A DNA stretch of 10,506 nt from CAIOSQ01 sp964434345. GTDB taxonomy: Bacteria; Pseudomonadota; Alphaproteobacteria; CACIAM-22H2. The notes below the pieces were generated by a model, which did no database searches, had not been told where the DNA came from, and saw only the letters and a program-made list of their open reading frames with translations. Positions 1 to 7,346 of the stretch are shown piece by piece. Position 1 is the stretch's first letter. Each line of letters opens with the position of its first letter. The stretch lies in NCBI GenBank assembly GCA_964434345.1, contig CAYSUY010000152.1, positions 1-10,506 of the forward strand. Direction: 5' to 3'. Position numbers and translations under genes: made by a program.

Positions 1-1151
1 GCTTCACCGGCCAGCCCGAGCACGTGATCAACTACTTCTTCTTCGTCGCCGAGGAACTGCGCGCCATCATGGCGAAGCTGGGCTTCCGGTCGCTCGACGA
101 GATGATCGGACGGGTCGACCGGCTCGACATGCGTCGCGCCCTCGACCATTGGAAGGCGAAGGGCATCGACCTGTCCCGGCTTCTGCATCAGATGCCGGCG
201 AAGCCCGGCGTGGCGATCTGGAACGTCGAGCGTCAGAGCCACGGCCTCGAGACCGCACTCGATCGCGACCTCATCGCGCTGGCGATGCCCGCGCTCGAGA
301 ACGGGCAGCCGGTGCGCATCGCGCGTCAGGTGCGCAACGTCAACCGCACGGTCGGCGCGATGCTCTCCGGCGAAGTCGCCAAGCGTCACGGCCATGCCGG
401 GCTGCCGCCCGCCACGATCGAGGTGAAGCTGACCGGGACGGCCGGGCAGAGCTTCGGCGCCTTCCTCGCGCGCGGCGTGTCGCTCGAGCTGATCGGCGAC
501 GGCAACGACTATGTCGGCAAGGGCCTGTCCGGTGGCCGCATCGTCGTACGCCAGCCGCCGCAGTCTGAGCGCGATCCGACCCGCAACATCATCGTCGGGA
601 ACACGGTGCTCTACGGCGCGATCGCCGGCGAGGCCTATTTCCAGGGCGTCGCTGGCGAGCGCTTCGCGGTCCGCAATTCGGGCGCGGTGTGCGTGGTCGA
701 GGGCACCGGCGATCATGGATGCGAGTACATGACCGGCGGCGTGGTCGTCGTCCTGGGCGAGACCGGGCGCAATTTCGCGGCCGGCATGTCCGGCGGCGTC
801 GCCTATGTCTACGACCCCTCGGGACGGTTCCGGTCGCTGTGCAACCTCGCGATGGTCGAACTCGAGCCGGTCGGCGCGTCCGATCCGGCCGCGGCCGACG
901 ATCCCGCGCGGCCGCTTCCGGCTTCGCCGAGCGTCGACGACAACGGCATGGGCGACATGCTGCGCTTCGACGCCGAGCGGCTGCGGCTTCTCGTCGAGCG
1001 CCATGCCGCCCATACCGGGTCGCTGCGCGCCAAGGCGCTGCTCGCGGATTGGGAGCGGGCGCGTGGCCTCTTCGTCAAGGTGATGCCGAAGGATTACCGC
1101 CGCGCCCTGACCGACCTGCGCAACGCCGCCGCGCGCGTCGCGGCGGAATAG
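1..1151 (+). CDS. gltB: Glutamate synthase (NADPH) large subunit, C-terminal part (5' end outside window)
   Basis: The large alpha subunit of glutamate synthase makes two glutamate from glutamine and 2-oxoglutarate, using electrons passed on by GltD, in the cytosol. Only about 382 residues of a protein usually near 1500 are present; the reading frame is open through base 1, so the gene starts upstream and the GTG at 24 is internal. The visible part begins at the end of the synthase barrel (motif PEHVINYFFFVAEE) and continues into the glycine-rich right-handed beta-helix domain typical of the GltB C-terminus, with repeats such as GNDYVGKGLSGGRIVV, VGNTVLYGAIAGEAYFQG and NFAAGMSGGVAYVYD. It ends with the helical tail GSLRAKALLADWE...FVKVMPKDYRRAL. 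The amidotransferase domain, FMN site and 3Fe-4S cysteines lie upstream. TAG stop at 1149-1151, 31 bp before gltD, so co-transcription is expected. Confidence 0.96.
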   Translation, partial: FTGQPEHVINYFFFVAEELRAIMAKLGFRSLDEMIGRVDRLDMRRALDHWKAKGIDLSRLLHQMPAKPGVAIWNVERQSHGLETALDRDLIALAMPALENGQPVRIARQVRNVNRTVGAMLSGEVAKRHGHAGLPPATIEVKLTGTAGQSFGAFLARGVSLELIGDGNDYVGKGLSGGRIVVRQPPQSERDPTRNIIVGNTVLYGAIAGEAYFQGVAGERFAVRNSGAVCVVEGTGDHGCEYMTGGVVVVLGETGRNFAAGMSGGVAYVYDPSGRFRSLCNLAMVELEPVGASDPAAADDPARPLPASPSVDDNGMGDMLRFDAERLRLLVERHAAHTGSLRAKALLADWERARGLFVKVMPKDYRRALTDLRNAAARVAAE

Positions 1152-1182
1152 TCAACGACACGTCCAGAGCGGAGTTCCAGCC

Positions 1183-2634
1183 ATGGGTCTACCCACCGGC
1201 TTCCTCGAGATCGCGCGTCAGGACCGTCCTTACGAGAAGGTCGAGTCGCGGCTCAAGACCTGGAAGGAATTCGTCCTTCCGCTGCCGGCCGAGGAGGTCA
1301 GCAAACAGGGCGCGCGCTGCATGGATTGCGGCGTTCCGTTCTGTCACAACGGCTGTCCGGTCAACAATCTCATCCCGGACTGGAACGACCTCGTGCGCCG
1401 CGGCAAGTGGCGCGAGGCGCTCGAGACCCTGCACTCGACCAACAACTTTCCGCAATTCACCGGCCGCATCTGCCCGGCGCCCTGCGAGGCGTCGTGCACG
1501 CTCAACATCGACGACAATCCGGTGACGATCAAATCGATCGAATGCGCGATCGTCGATCGCGGCTGGGACGAGGGCTGGATCGTGCCGCAACCTGCCGCGC
1601 GCCGGACAGGCAAGCGGGTGGCGGTCGTCGGTTCGGGACCGGCGGGGCTTGCCTGCGCGCAGCAGCTGGCGCGCGCCGGGCATGCCGTGACGCTGTTCGA
1701 GAAGGCGGATCGCGTCGGTGGCCTGCTGCGCTACGGCATCCCCGATTTCAAGATGGAGAAGCATCTGATCGACCGGCGGATGCGGCAGATGGAGGCCGAG
1801 GGCGTCGAGTTCCGCACCGGCGTCGAGGTCGGCGCGACGATTTCGGTCAAGTCTCTGCTCGAGGGCTACGACGCCGTCGCCATGACCGGCGGCGCGGAAT
1901 GGCCGCGCGACCTCCAGGTGCCGGGCCGCGAGTTCGACGGCATCCACTACGCGATGGATTTCCTGACGCAGCAGAACAAGCGCGTCGCGGGTGACGACGA
2001 GTCGCGCGCCGCGCCACGCGGGACGCTCAGCGCCAAGGGCAAGCATGTCGTCGTCATCGGCGGCGGCGACACCGGCTCGGATTGCGTCGGCACGTCCAAC
2101 CGCCATGGCGCGGCCTCGGTGACGCAACTCGAAGTGATGCCGCAGCCGCCCGAGAAGGAAGACAAGGCGCTCACCTGGCCGGACTGGCCGCTGAAGATGC
2201 GCACCTCGTCCTCTCACGAGGAAGGCTGCGAGCGCGATTTCGCGGTGCTGACGAAGCGGGCGCTCGGCGAGGGCGGCAAGCTGCGCGCCCTCGAATGCGT
2301 GCGCGTCGAATGGGCGAAGGGCGAGGATGGGCGCATGGCGATGCGCGAAGTGCCCGGCAGCGCCTTCGAACTCAAGGCCGATCTCGTCCTTCTGGCGATG
2401 GGCTTCGTCGGGCCGCGCAAGCCCGGGATGATCGAGCAGGCGGGCGTCGCGCTCGATGGGCGCGGCAATGTCCTGGCGAACACGACGGATTACCGGAGCT
2501 CCGTGCCGAAGCTGTTCGCCGCCGGCGACATGCGCCGCGGTCAGTCCCTGGTCGTCTGGGCGATCCGCGAGGGCCGCCAATGCGCCCGCGCGATCGACGA
2601 AAGCCTGATGGGGCGCAGCACGCTTCCGCGCTGA
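1183..2634 (+). CDS. gltD: Glutamate synthase (NADPH) small subunit
   Basis: The beta subunit of glutamate synthase oxidises NADPH through FAD and passes electrons via iron-sulfur clusters to GltB. The 483 residues are full length for the family. The N-terminal domain carries the cysteine motifs that hold the 4Fe-4S clusters: C46, C49, C54, C58 (CMDCGVPFCHNGCP) and C97, C101, C105 (CPAPCEASC). An FAD-binding Rossmann motif follows at about 146-156 (VAVVGSGPAG), then the NADPH-binding Rossmann motif at about 289-300 (VVVIGGGDTGSD), and the C-terminal FAD contact AAGDMRRGQSLVVWAI at 446-461. The ATG at 1183 has a GGAG ribosome site at 1171-1174, eight bases upstream. It follows gltB by 31 bp, the usual gltBD order, and ends before a hairpin terminator. 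No substitution of a key residue is seen. Confidence 0.97.
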   Translation: MGLPTGFLEIARQDRPYEKVESRLKTWKEFVLPLPAEEVSKQGARCMDCGVPFCHNGCPVNNLIPDWNDLVRRGKWREALETLHSTNNFPQFTGRICPAPCEASCTLNIDDNPVTIKSIECAIVDRGWDEGWIVPQPAARRTGKRVAVVGSGPAGLACAQQLARAGHAVTLFEKADRVGGLLRYGIPDFKMEKHLIDRRMRQMEAEGVEFRTGVEVGATISVKSLLEGYDAVAMTGGAEWPRDLQVPGREFDGIHYAMDFLTQQNKRVAGDDESRAAPRGTLSAKGKHVVVIGGGDTGSDCVGTSNRHGAASVTQLEVMPQPPEKEDKALTWPDWPLKMRTSSSHEEGCERDFAVLTKRALGEGGKLRALECVRVEWAKGEDGRMAMREVPGSAFELKADLVLLAMGFVGPRKPGMIEQAGVALDGRGNVLANTTDYRSSVPKLFAAGDMRRGQSLVVWAIREGRQCARAIDESLMGRSTLPR

Positions 2635-2664
2635 GCGGCGGCGTCCGGGCCTGAGCTTCGAGCC

Positions 2665-2692
2665 TGATCCGCGCGTCCACCCGCGCGGATCA
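2665..2692. terminator. Hairpin between convergent gltD and the epimerase-like gene
   Basis: A perfect 11-bp GC-rich stem (2665-2675 with 2682-2692) closes a 6-base loop (2676-2681). It sits between the gltD stop at 2634 and the stop of the convergent epimerase-like gene at 2697. There is no clear T tract on either side, so simple intrinsic termination is uncertain. Its position suggests a terminator or 3'-end stabiliser serving both operons. Confidence 0.7.
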
Positions 2693-2696
2693 TCCG

Positions 2697-3590
2697 CTAC
2701 GCGCCGGGAACGTCGTCGAGCGCGATGCGCAGCGTGCGGACCAGCGCGCCGCCCGGCGGCAGCATCACGCTGCCCGGGCGCCGCGCGAGATCCCCGTCGT
2801 CGCCGATCTCCGGCGCAAATCCCTGCCAGGGTTCGATGCACAGATACGGTGCGCCGGGACGCATCCACACGCCGAGATGCGGGCAGTCCGGGAAGTCGAC
2901 GCGCAGTCCCGGTCGCCCGGGCACGCCGAACCAGACCCGGCGGCTGACGAGTCGGTCGAAGATGATCGCGTCGTCGGTGAACAGCGTGTCCACGAGGTCG
3001 AGGCGCCGGCCCCGCACCGGCGTCGGCAGGCCGTGACGCAGCATCAGGCCGGTCCGATCGATCCGCCGGATCGGGGCGGGCTCCGGCGCGTCGAAGACCA
3101 GCGCGTGGCTGGTCTTCGCGGCATCCTCGACCAGAGGCCACGCGAAGCCCGGATGGAAGCCTAGCCCCGCGGGCATCGGCGTCTCGCGCGACAGGTTCTC
3201 GGCGCTCGCCGTCATCGTCAACCCGTCGGCATCGAGGCGGTAGGCGACGACGAGCCGGAAGGCGAAGGGATAATGGCGGCGCGTGGTCGCGTCGTCGCGC
3301 AGTTCGAAACGCGCGGCGTCGGCACGGGCCTCGAGCACGGCGAACCTGCTCTGCCGCGCGACGCCATGGGGTGGCATGTCGAAGCTGGCGCCGCGCCAGC
3401 GTGCGCGGCCGTCGGGAGAGCGGCCGACCACCGGGAAGAGCAGCGGTGCGCGGCCGCTCCACCAGGCGGGATCGCCCTGCCACAGGATCTCGCGCGCGCC
3501 GTCCACGCGCAGCGAGGCAAGCTCGGCACCCAGCGGATCGATCGTGGCCGCGAAGCGGCCGCCGGCGATGGCGACGCGATCGGCGGTCAT
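2697..3590 (-). CDS. Aldose 1-epimerase (mutarotase) family protein, LacX-like
   Basis: A 297-residue protein of the galactose-mutarotase fold, whose members interconvert anomers of sugars or sugar phosphates in the cytosol. Family landmarks are visible: APLLFPVVGR near 48-57, HGVAR with H75, GFHPGFAWPL with H146, and IEPWQGF with E253. The two histidines and the late glutamate match the general acid/base residues of the family. Length is normal. The natural sugar cannot be read from the sequence. It is the last gene of a three-gene minus-strand operon: its ATG (3588-3590) overlaps the TGA of the phosphatase gene (3587-3589) as ATGA, which implies translational coupling; its own ribosome site is weak. 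It could act on a sugar feeding the dehydratase encoded first in the operon, but that is inference. Confidence 0.88.
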   Translation of the reverse strand: MTADRVAIAGGRFAATIDPLGAELASLRVDGAREILWQGDPAWWSGRAPLLFPVVGRSPDGRARWRGASFDMPPHGVARQSRFAVLEARADAARFELRDDATTRRHYPFAFRLVVAYRLDADGLTMTASAENLSRETPMPAGLGFHPGFAWPLVEDAAKTSHALVFDAPEPAPIRRIDRTGLMLRHGLPTPVRGRRLDLVDTLFTDDAIIFDRLVSRRVWFGVPGRPGLRVDFPDCPHLGVWMRPGAPYLCIEPWQGFAPEIGDDGDLARRPGSVMLPPGGALVRTLRIALDDVPGA

Positions 3591-4213
3591 GACGCCGCGC
3601 CCGACCCCAGCCGCTCCGCCCGCCAGCCGCCACCGTCGCGCCGGAAGCGCAGCGGGGTGGCGTTGCGGTGCAGGTCGGCATGGAGGTCGATGTCGAGCAG
3701 CGCGGTCAGGACCAGCAGCACGCCGCCATGGGCGACGACGAGCCGTTCGCGCCCGGGCGGCGCCTGCGTCGCCAGCGCGTCGGCGAGGCCGCCGCGCACG
3801 CGGGTCACGAAATCATGCAGCGTCTCGCAGCCGGGCGGATCCTTGGCCCAGTCGAAATCGTGGTTGGGCTGGCCGAACAGCGCCTCGAAGACGCGCTCCC
3901 GGATGCGATGCTCGGGCTGCGGCGCCAGCGCATGGGGCTCGGCCGCGAGCGACGCCGTCCGCCAGGCGCGCGCCATCGGGCTGGCGACGATCTCGCCGAT
4001 CGCTTCGCCCGCGAGGATGCGCGCCGCCGCGGCGGCCTGGGCCTCGCCGGTCGCGTTGAGCGGCTGGTCCTCGCGCTGGTAATGGCCCTTGAGATTGCCG
4101 TCGGTCTCGCCGTGACGCAGGAACAGGAAGCTCGTGGGCACCACGGGCAGCGGCGCGGTGCGGGCGAGTGCCGCGAGGCGATCGGCTCCGGCCTGCCAGA
4201 CGACGCGGGTCAT
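3587..4213 (-). CDS. Histidine phosphatase family protein (phosphoglycerate-mutase-like)
   Basis: A 208-residue member of the histidine phosphatase superfamily, which removes phosphate through a phospho-histidine intermediate. The phosphate pocket is visible: LFLRHGET with R33 and H34, SPMARAWRTA with R82, an acidic residue in the ERVFEALFG segment (about 106-110), and VVAHGG with H162. The first 28 residues precede the usual start of the fold; a GTG at codon 25 is an alternative start, but the ATG at 4213 has a GGAG at 4225-4228 and lies only 7 bp after the preceding stop, so I keep it. The substrate is not evident; between a sugar-acid dehydratase and a mutarotase-like gene, a sugar phosphate is a reasonable guess. 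The cobalamin-pathway phosphatase CobC belongs to the same superfamily, but no cobalamin gene is nearby. Confidence 0.87.
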   Translation of the reverse strand: MTRVVWQAGADRLAALARTAPLPVVPTSFLFLRHGETDGNLKGHYQREDQPLNATGEAQAAAAARILAGEAIGEIVASPMARAWRTASLAAEPHALAPQPEHRIRERVFEALFGQPNHDFDWAKDPPGCETLHDFVTRVRGGLADALATQAPPGRERLVVAHGGVLLVLTALLDIDLHADLHRNATPLRFRRDGGGWRAERLGSGAAS

Positions 4214-4220
4214 GGTTCGC

Positions 4221-5408
4221 TCAGCTCCGCAGCAGGCCGCGCGCGGCCAGATTGCGCATCAGCGCGAGGGTGCCGAAGCTCCAGGGCGCGCAGTCGGTCG
4301 AGAGGCGGACCCGGTTGACGAGCCGGCCCAGACGCGGCGTCGCGATCGTCACCACGTCGCCGATCTTGTGCGTGAAGCCCATGCCCTTGCCGTCGCGATC
4401 GTCGGTCGGCGCGAACATCGTGCCGCAGAACAGCACGAAGCCGTCGGGATACTGGTGGTGCCGCCCGGCGGCCTGGGCGGCGATCGCGGCGGGCGAGCGG
4501 CTGATGCGCGACATCGAGCTCTTGCCCTCGAGCCGGTAGTTGTCCGGTCCCTCGACGGTCAGCGCGATATCGGCGTTCGACACGGTGTCGAGCGTGAAAT
4601 CGCCGTCGAAGAGGCGGATGAAGGGGCCGAGCGCGCAGCTGGCGTTGTTGTCCTTGGCCTTGCCGAGCAGCAGCGCCGAGCGGCCTTCGAAATCGCGCAG
4701 GTTGACGTCGTTGCCCAACGTCGCGCCGACCAGCCGCCCCTGCGGATCCGCGACGATCACCACCTCGGGCTCGGGATTGTTCCAGGTCGATTCGGGGTGC
4801 AGGCCGACATCGGCGCCGTGGCCCACCGCCGACATCGGCTGCGACTTCGTGAAGATCTCGGCATAGGGGCCGATCCCGACCTCCAGATAGGGCGACCATT
4901 TGCCCTTCGCGACCAGGATCCGCTTGAGTTCTTCGGCCTGCGGCGAGCCGGGGACGATCTTCGACAGGTCGGTTCCGATCGCCGCCGTCATCTCGCTGCG
5001 GATCGCGTCGGCGGCCGAGGCGTCGCCGCGCGCCTGCTCTTCGATCACGCGCTCGACCATGCTCTGCGCGAAGGTCACGCCGGCCGCCTTGATCGCCTGC
5101 AGGTCGACCGGCGCGAGCAGCCAGGGACGGCCGGGATCGCGGCCGGCCTCGTCGGAATTGGCGATCGTCTCCGCGAGTCCGGCGAGGCGCGCGGCATTGG
5201 CGATGTGGCCGCGCAGCTGCGCGCGATCGAGGCCGTCGAGCAGCCCGCTCGAGGTCGTGTAGACCGGCGACAGGTCGACGAGGTCGCCGCCGCGCACGGC
5301 GACGACGCACGGGCCGCCATTGGCGCCGGGCTTCCAGGCGCGTCCGATCAGCAGGGCCGCGTCGTGGTCGACGGGCAGGCAATCGGCGACGGGCAGGGCA
5401 CGTGTCAT
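4221..5408 (-). CDS. FAH-family hydrolyase, XylX-type 2-keto-3-deoxy-sugar-acid dehydratase
   Basis: A 395-residue fumarylacetoacetate-hydrolase-fold protein. It resembles, from memory, XylX of Caulobacter, which dehydrates 2-keto-3-deoxy-D-xylonate to 2-oxoglutarate semialdehyde in the Weimberg pathway. Landmarks are LLAPVDLQAIKAAGVTFA (97-114), VERVIEEQARGDA (118-130), WNNPEPEVVIVAD (209-221) with the metal ligands E213 and E215, GNDVNLRDFEGRSALLL (232-248) with D234, K252 in AKDNNAS, and FCGTMFAP (327-334). The ATG at 5408 is chosen because a GAGGA lies just upstream; a longer frame reaching 5492 has no such site and an unconserved leader. It is the first gene of the minus-strand operon. 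No xylonate dehydratase, lactonase or semialdehyde dehydrogenase is in the window, so the exact substrate (xylonate, arabinonate or another acid) is open. Confidence 0.85.
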   Translation of the reverse strand: MTRALPVADCLPVDHDAALLIGRAWKPGANGGPCVVAVRGGDLVDLSPVYTTSSGLLDGLDRAQLRGHIANAARLAGLAETIANSDEAGRDPGRPWLLAPVDLQAIKAAGVTFAQSMVERVIEEQARGDASAADAIRSEMTAAIGTDLSKIVPGSPQAEELKRILVAKGKWSPYLEVGIGPYAEIFTKSQPMSAVGHGADVGLHPESTWNNPEPEVVIVADPQGRLVGATLGNDVNLRDFEGRSALLLGKAKDNNASCALGPFIRLFDGDFTLDTVSNADIALTVEGPDNYRLEGKSSMSRISRSPAAIAAQAAGRHHQYPDGFVLFCGTMFAPTDDRDGKGMGFTHKIGDVVTIATPRLGRLVNRVRLSTDCAPWSFGTLALMRNLAARGLLRS

Positions 5409-5575
5409 GGGCGGATCCTCGCGACGGGCTTTCGGGTGCGGGCGTATGCCCGAAGAGTGATGCAGCAAACCGGTCCGGCGGCGCGAATTCAAGCCTTTCG
5501 CGCGTTGCCGCTTCGCATCCGGGGTAATGCGCGTGCCTCGGCGACATTCGCGCGCCGGCGTCGGAGGCTGGCGGC
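5409..5575. promoter_or_regulatory. Divergent promoter region with inverted repeat
   Basis: These 167 bp separate the divergent dehydratase operon and glutamine-synthetase-like gene, so both promoters should lie here. The best candidate operator is an inverted repeat of 7-bp arms, GCGCGAA (5481-5487) and TTCGCGC (5497-5503), separated by 9 bases. A GGAGG at 5563-5567 is the ribosome site for the plus-strand gene and GAGGA near 5415-5421 serves the minus-strand gene. No convincing -35/-10 pair is seen on either strand. Confidence 0.5.
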
Positions 5576-6970
5576 ATGACGGATGCGACGATTTCGGTGG
5601 CGGATCTCGCTGCGCTCGCCCTCGACGAGGGCTGCGAGGCGCTCGACCTGCGGTTCACGGACGTGCTCGGCCGCTGGCTCGGCGTGTCCTGCGGCGCTGC
5701 GCTGCGGCGGCGCGAGGACGGCGCTCTGCGTGTCTCGGCGGCGAATGTCGCGGGCTGGCGCCTTTCGGGCACCGGCGACCTCGTGCTGTCCCCTGTCGCA
5801 GGCACGGCCTATCGCGATGTCGGCGCGGCGCGGCCGACGCTCGCCGCGATCGCGCAGGTCCACGAGGTCGGCCGCGCCGCGCCCTCCGCGCTCGATTCCC
5901 GGGCCACGCTTGTTCGGGCGCTCGCGGCCCTGGCGCGCCGCGGCGTGGCGCCGGAGATGCGCGTGGGCGCGGAACTCGAGTTCCATCTCTTCGACGCGGT
6001 CAGCTTCACGGTCGGGCCGACCGCCTGCGGCTTCGCCGTGGCGGCCTGGGACACGGGCGTGGCCGGCGTGCATCGCGGGCATGGCGTGCGTCATCCCGGC
6101 CTGCATCTCGCCCTGCCGCCCGCCGACGTCGCCGCCGGCTGGCGCGCGGAGGTCATGGCGGCGGCGGAGCGCAGCGGGTTCGAACCGCTGCGCCACCAGC
6201 ACGAGGCGGGGAGCGCCCAGCACGAGATCGCGCTTCGCCATGCGTCTGCCCTGATCGCGGCGGACCGGATCCAGGGTGCCAAGGCGCTGGTCCTCGCCAT
6301 GGCGGCCCGCGCGGGCAAGGTCGCGACCTTCATGCCGCTCCCGCTCGGGCAAGGTCCCGGCTCCGGACTGCATCTCAACCTGTCCTTCTGGCGGGACGGC
6401 GTGCCGCTGCTCGCGGCGGCGGGCGGCGAACCGCTGGCGCGCGGCTTCGTCGGCGGGATCTTCGCCCATGCGCGGGCGCTCAACGCCCTCGCCAATCCGG
6501 CGACGAACAGCTTCAAGCGCCTCGCGCGGCTCTATGCGCCCAGCGCGCGGCTGGTCTGGGGCATCGCCAATCGCGGCGCCGCGGTGCGACTGCCACACGC
6601 GGAAACGCCGGCCGCGATGCGGCTGGAACTGCGTTTTCCCGATGCGGCCGCGAACCCCTATCTCGCGCTCGCCGCCGTGGTCATGGCGGGGCTCGACGGC
6701 ATCGCGCGCGGCCTCGATCCCGGGCCACTGGTCGCGGAGGATCCGCGCCACCGCACGCCCTGGGACATGCGCCGCCGCGCCACGCCGGGATTTTCGCTGA
6801 CGCTGGCGGAGGCGGTGGCCGCGCTCGATGCCGATCGCGGATTCCTCATGGCGGAGGGGGTCTTCGACCCGGCGCTCTGCGACGCGCTGGCGAGCGAACT
6901 GGCCGACAGCGTGCGGCGCGACTGCGCGACGCCCAGCCCGCAGGACTATCTCGCCTATCTGGGCGTATGA
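5576..6970 (+). CDS. Glutamine-synthetase-family ligase with a lost ammonium site
   Basis: A 464-residue protein colinear with type I glutamine synthetase (E. coli GlnA about 469), with an excellent GGAGG ribosome site at 5563-5567. By-eye alignment to E. coli numbering: metal ligands are kept (E133=E129, E135=E131, E210=E212, E217=E220, H266=H269, E351=E357) and so are substrate and ATP arginines (R315=R321, R333=R339, R338=R344, R349=R355, R353=R359). The ammonium-site residues are not: D50 becomes S54, S53 becomes N57, Y179 aligns with H177, and the flap glutamate E327 becomes A321. N264 and H271 are also changed (P and N), and no tyrosine occupies the adenylylation position (E. coli Y397 in NLYDLP). 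Members of this superfamily that use amines instead of ammonia (PuuA, GlnT/GMAS-like, glutamylpolyamine synthetases) show altered ammonium pockets, so a gamma-glutamyl-amine ligase or another amide-forming enzyme is likely. It stands alone on the plus strand, and its amine cannot be read from its neighbours. Confidence 0.9.
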   Translation: MTDATISVADLAALALDEGCEALDLRFTDVLGRWLGVSCGAALRRREDGALRVSAANVAGWRLSGTGDLVLSPVAGTAYRDVGAARPTLAAIAQVHEVGRAAPSALDSRATLVRALAALARRGVAPEMRVGAELEFHLFDAVSFTVGPTACGFAVAAWDTGVAGVHRGHGVRHPGLHLALPPADVAAGWRAEVMAAAERSGFEPLRHQHEAGSAQHEIALRHASALIAADRIQGAKALVLAMAARAGKVATFMPLPLGQGPGSGLHLNLSFWRDGVPLLAAAGGEPLARGFVGGIFAHARALNALANPATNSFKRLARLYAPSARLVWGIANRGAAVRLPHAETPAAMRLELRFPDAAANPYLALAAVVMAGLDGIARGLDPGPLVAEDPRHRTPWDMRRRATPGFSLTLAEAVAALDADRGFLMAEGVFDPALCDALASELADSVRRDCATPSPQDYLAYLGV

Positions 6971-6983
6971 CACCCGGGTGGTC

Positions 6984-7030
6984 CGGTGGCGGTCGCGGCG
7001 GCTGCGCGCGGTGCGCAGCCGCCGCCACCG
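6984..7030. terminator. Long GC hairpin between convergent genes
   Basis: A perfect 13-bp stem (6995-7007 with 7013-7025) closes a 5-base loop. An alternative outer pairing joins 6984-6992 to 7022-7030 (nine bases, perfect). It sits between the stop of the glutamine-synthetase-like gene (6970) and the stop of the convergent HicA-like gene (7032). No T tract follows on either strand. It probably acts as a shared terminator or mRNA 3' end. Confidence 0.7.
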
Positions 7031-7031
7031 C

Positions 7032-7298
7032 TCACAGCGGATAGTCGCGGGCGGGATCGACGCCGCAGGTGACGAGGAATTTCCGCAGCTGCGCCACGTC
7101 GTCCTTGGCGAGGTGGTGATGCGGCGTGTGGAACACGGCGGTGTGGCCGTGCAGCGTCACGCCGATCCGGGCCTTGTGGCGATTGTCGATCTCGGCACCG
7201 AGATGCGACAGCACCGACGCGACATCGCCCATGGCGATGTTGGCGCTGATCGGATGCGCGAAAAGGGCATGGAGCGTCTGGCGGTGATGATGGTTCAT
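7032..7298 (-). CDS. HicA-like small protein, no partner visible
   Basis: An 88-residue protein with the pattern of a subgroup often annotated as HicA-family toxin (small double-stranded-RNA-binding-like fold): HRQTLHALFAHP at the start, a helix around MGDVASVLSHLGAEI (23-37), two strands in ARIGVTLHGHTAVFHTPH (43-60), and a final helix DVAQLRKFLVTCGV (67-80). Classical HicA carries a Gly-Ser-His motif whose histidine is needed for mRNA cleavage; the matching stretch here reads NRHKARIGV, without that motif. The protein is histidine-rich (13 of 88). The ATG at 7298 is chosen over an upstream TTG at 7310 because AGGA lies between the two; its spacing is short. No HicB-like antitoxin gene is adjacent: the flanking genes encode a glutamine-synthetase-like protein and a DUF1289 protein. 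Whether it is a toxin is doubtful. Confidence 0.72.
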   Translation of the reverse strand: MNHHHRQTLHALFAHPISANIAMGDVASVLSHLGAEIDNRHKARIGVTLHGHTAVFHTPHHHLAKDDVAQLRKFLVTCGVDPARDYPL

Positions 7299-7346
7299 GG
7301 ATCCTCGCAAGCGCCGCTCGAAGCGCGGCGGTCGCGAGTATCGCGC

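Noticed and set aside
1189..3681. 830-residue minus-strand open frame across gltD and the epimerase-like gene
   Set aside because: It lies antisense to a clear gltD and out of frame with the epimerase-like gene, has shadow composition (Arg/Ala-rich) and no recognisable domain. Long antisense frames are common in GC-rich genomes.
4134..5579. 481-residue plus-strand open frame opposite the dehydratase gene
   Set aside because: It is antisense to a well-supported FAH-family gene, and the protein is a low-complexity Arg/Ala/Gly/Asp pattern without motifs.
5576..6970. A second ordinary glutamine synthetase paired with GltBD in a GS-GOGAT cluster
   Set aside because: The ammonium-binding residues are replaced and the gene is separated from gltBD by an oppositely oriented operon.
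5489..6973. 494-residue minus-strand open frame opposite the glutamine-synthetase-like gene
   Set aside because: The plus strand encodes a colinear GlnA homologue; the antisense frame has only Arg/Gly/Ala-rich shadow composition.
7032..7298. A complete HicAB toxin-antitoxin module
   Set aside because: No HicB-like open frame exists on either side, and the Gly-Ser-His motif is missing.
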